Source: Clostridiales bacterium (GTDB lineage Bacteria; Bacillota; Clostridia; Christensenellales; Pumilibacteraceae). Taken from it: a DNA stretch of 7,255 bases. The notes below the pieces were generated by a model that saw only the letters and a list, made by a program, of their open reading frames with translations, did not search any database and had not been told where the DNA came from. Shown in pieces: positions 7,021-7,255 of this stretch (positions are counted from its first letter, which is position 1; every line of letters begins with the position of its first letter). The stretch is taken from positions 1 to 7,255 of the forward strand of contig JAIEBL010000276.1 of the NCBI GenBank assembly GCA_029069015.1. The letters are read 5' to 3'. The translations under genes were made by a program, and so were the position numbers.

Positions 7021-7047
7021 TCTTTCTTCCTCTTCGCCTCTTTTTTC

Positions 7048-7255
7048 CTATGCGTCCGCGCGTTTTAATCTGCCGCACACCTGCTCGTTGTCGCGCAAGT
7101 GCTCTGCCATTTTCTCCCGCGTGTCCATAATGGGCTGCGTCTCTTTATTCAAAAGAATGATGTTATCCGCCACGTCCAAAATCTTCTTTTGGTGCGTCAC
7201 GATGATCACCGTTTTATCGCGTAAAGTGGCAAACACGTCAATCAGTTCTTCGAAG
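7048..7255 (-). CDS. sufC: SufC-like ABC ATPase, C-terminal end only (cut by window edge)
   Basis: The last 68 residues of a protein whose start lies beyond the window are present, reading in frame to position 7254 and ending in TAG at 7050-7048. The segment DKTVIIVTHQKKILDVADNI has the shape of the region after Walker B in ABC ATPases, with VTHQ as the H-loop (switch histidine), followed by an ADNIILL strand. The tail after this is short, about 40 residues. Placement 27 bp upstream of a SufB-like gene suggests the SufC/SmsC ATPase that powers the Fe-S scaffold. The Walker A, signature and Walker B motifs are outside the window, so the assignment rests on the H-loop region and the neighbour. 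Another ABC ATPase is possible but less likely. A GTG at 7236 is internal and not the real start. Confidence 0.75.
   Translation of the reverse strand, partial: FEELIDVFATLRDKTVIIVTHQKKILDVADNIILLNKETQPIMDTREKMAEHLRDNEQVCGRLKRADA

Overview
The window reads as a chromosomal housekeeping segment of a Bacillota (Firmicutes), most likely an anaerobic Clostridia-type lineage. The reasons are the minus-strand gene order rpmF-plsX-rnc-smc-ftsY, strong AGGAGG-type ribosome binding sites, two TTG start codons, sigma-A-like promoters, and a short SufB-like protein paired with an ABC ATPase (the minimal SUF/SMS type of Fe-S assembly system seen in anaerobes). Base composition is mixed, roughly half GC. 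I cannot assign a genus.

All seven genes are on the minus strand, so transcription runs from high to low coordinates. In that order they are: the C-terminal end of a SufC-like ATPase (7255-7048, cut by the window edge); a SufB/SufD-family scaffold (7020-6103); a 131-bp gap with an excellent promoter (-35 TTGACA, 17-bp spacer, -10 TATACT); rpmF for ribosomal protein L32 (5971-5783); an intrinsic terminator hairpin with seven U; plsX (5715-4675, TTG start); rnc (4682-4041), which overlaps the end of plsX; a 103-bp gap with a weak hairpin and an extended -10 promoter; smc (3937-347, TTG start); and ftsY (337 to the window edge), whose ribosome binding site overlaps the smc stop codon. Coding density is very high. 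No gene-free stretch exceeds 131 bp, and I see no tRNA, rRNA, CRISPR array or mobile element.

The genes serve basic cell functions: Fe-S cluster assembly (SufC/SufB), translation (L32), the start of phospholipid synthesis (PlsX), double-stranded RNA processing (RNase III), chromosome organisation (SMC) and targeting of membrane proteins (FtsY). The acyl carrier protein gene often found between plsX and rnc is absent, as are fabD and fabG.

I see no previously undescribed system. The points most worth a second look are two active-site substitutions: Asn in place of the FtsY P-loop lysine (at the window edge, so possibly a sequence error), and Asn in place of a conserved metal-site Asp in RNase III. 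Next is the terminator between rpmF and plsX, which leaves almost no room for a separate plsX promoter.
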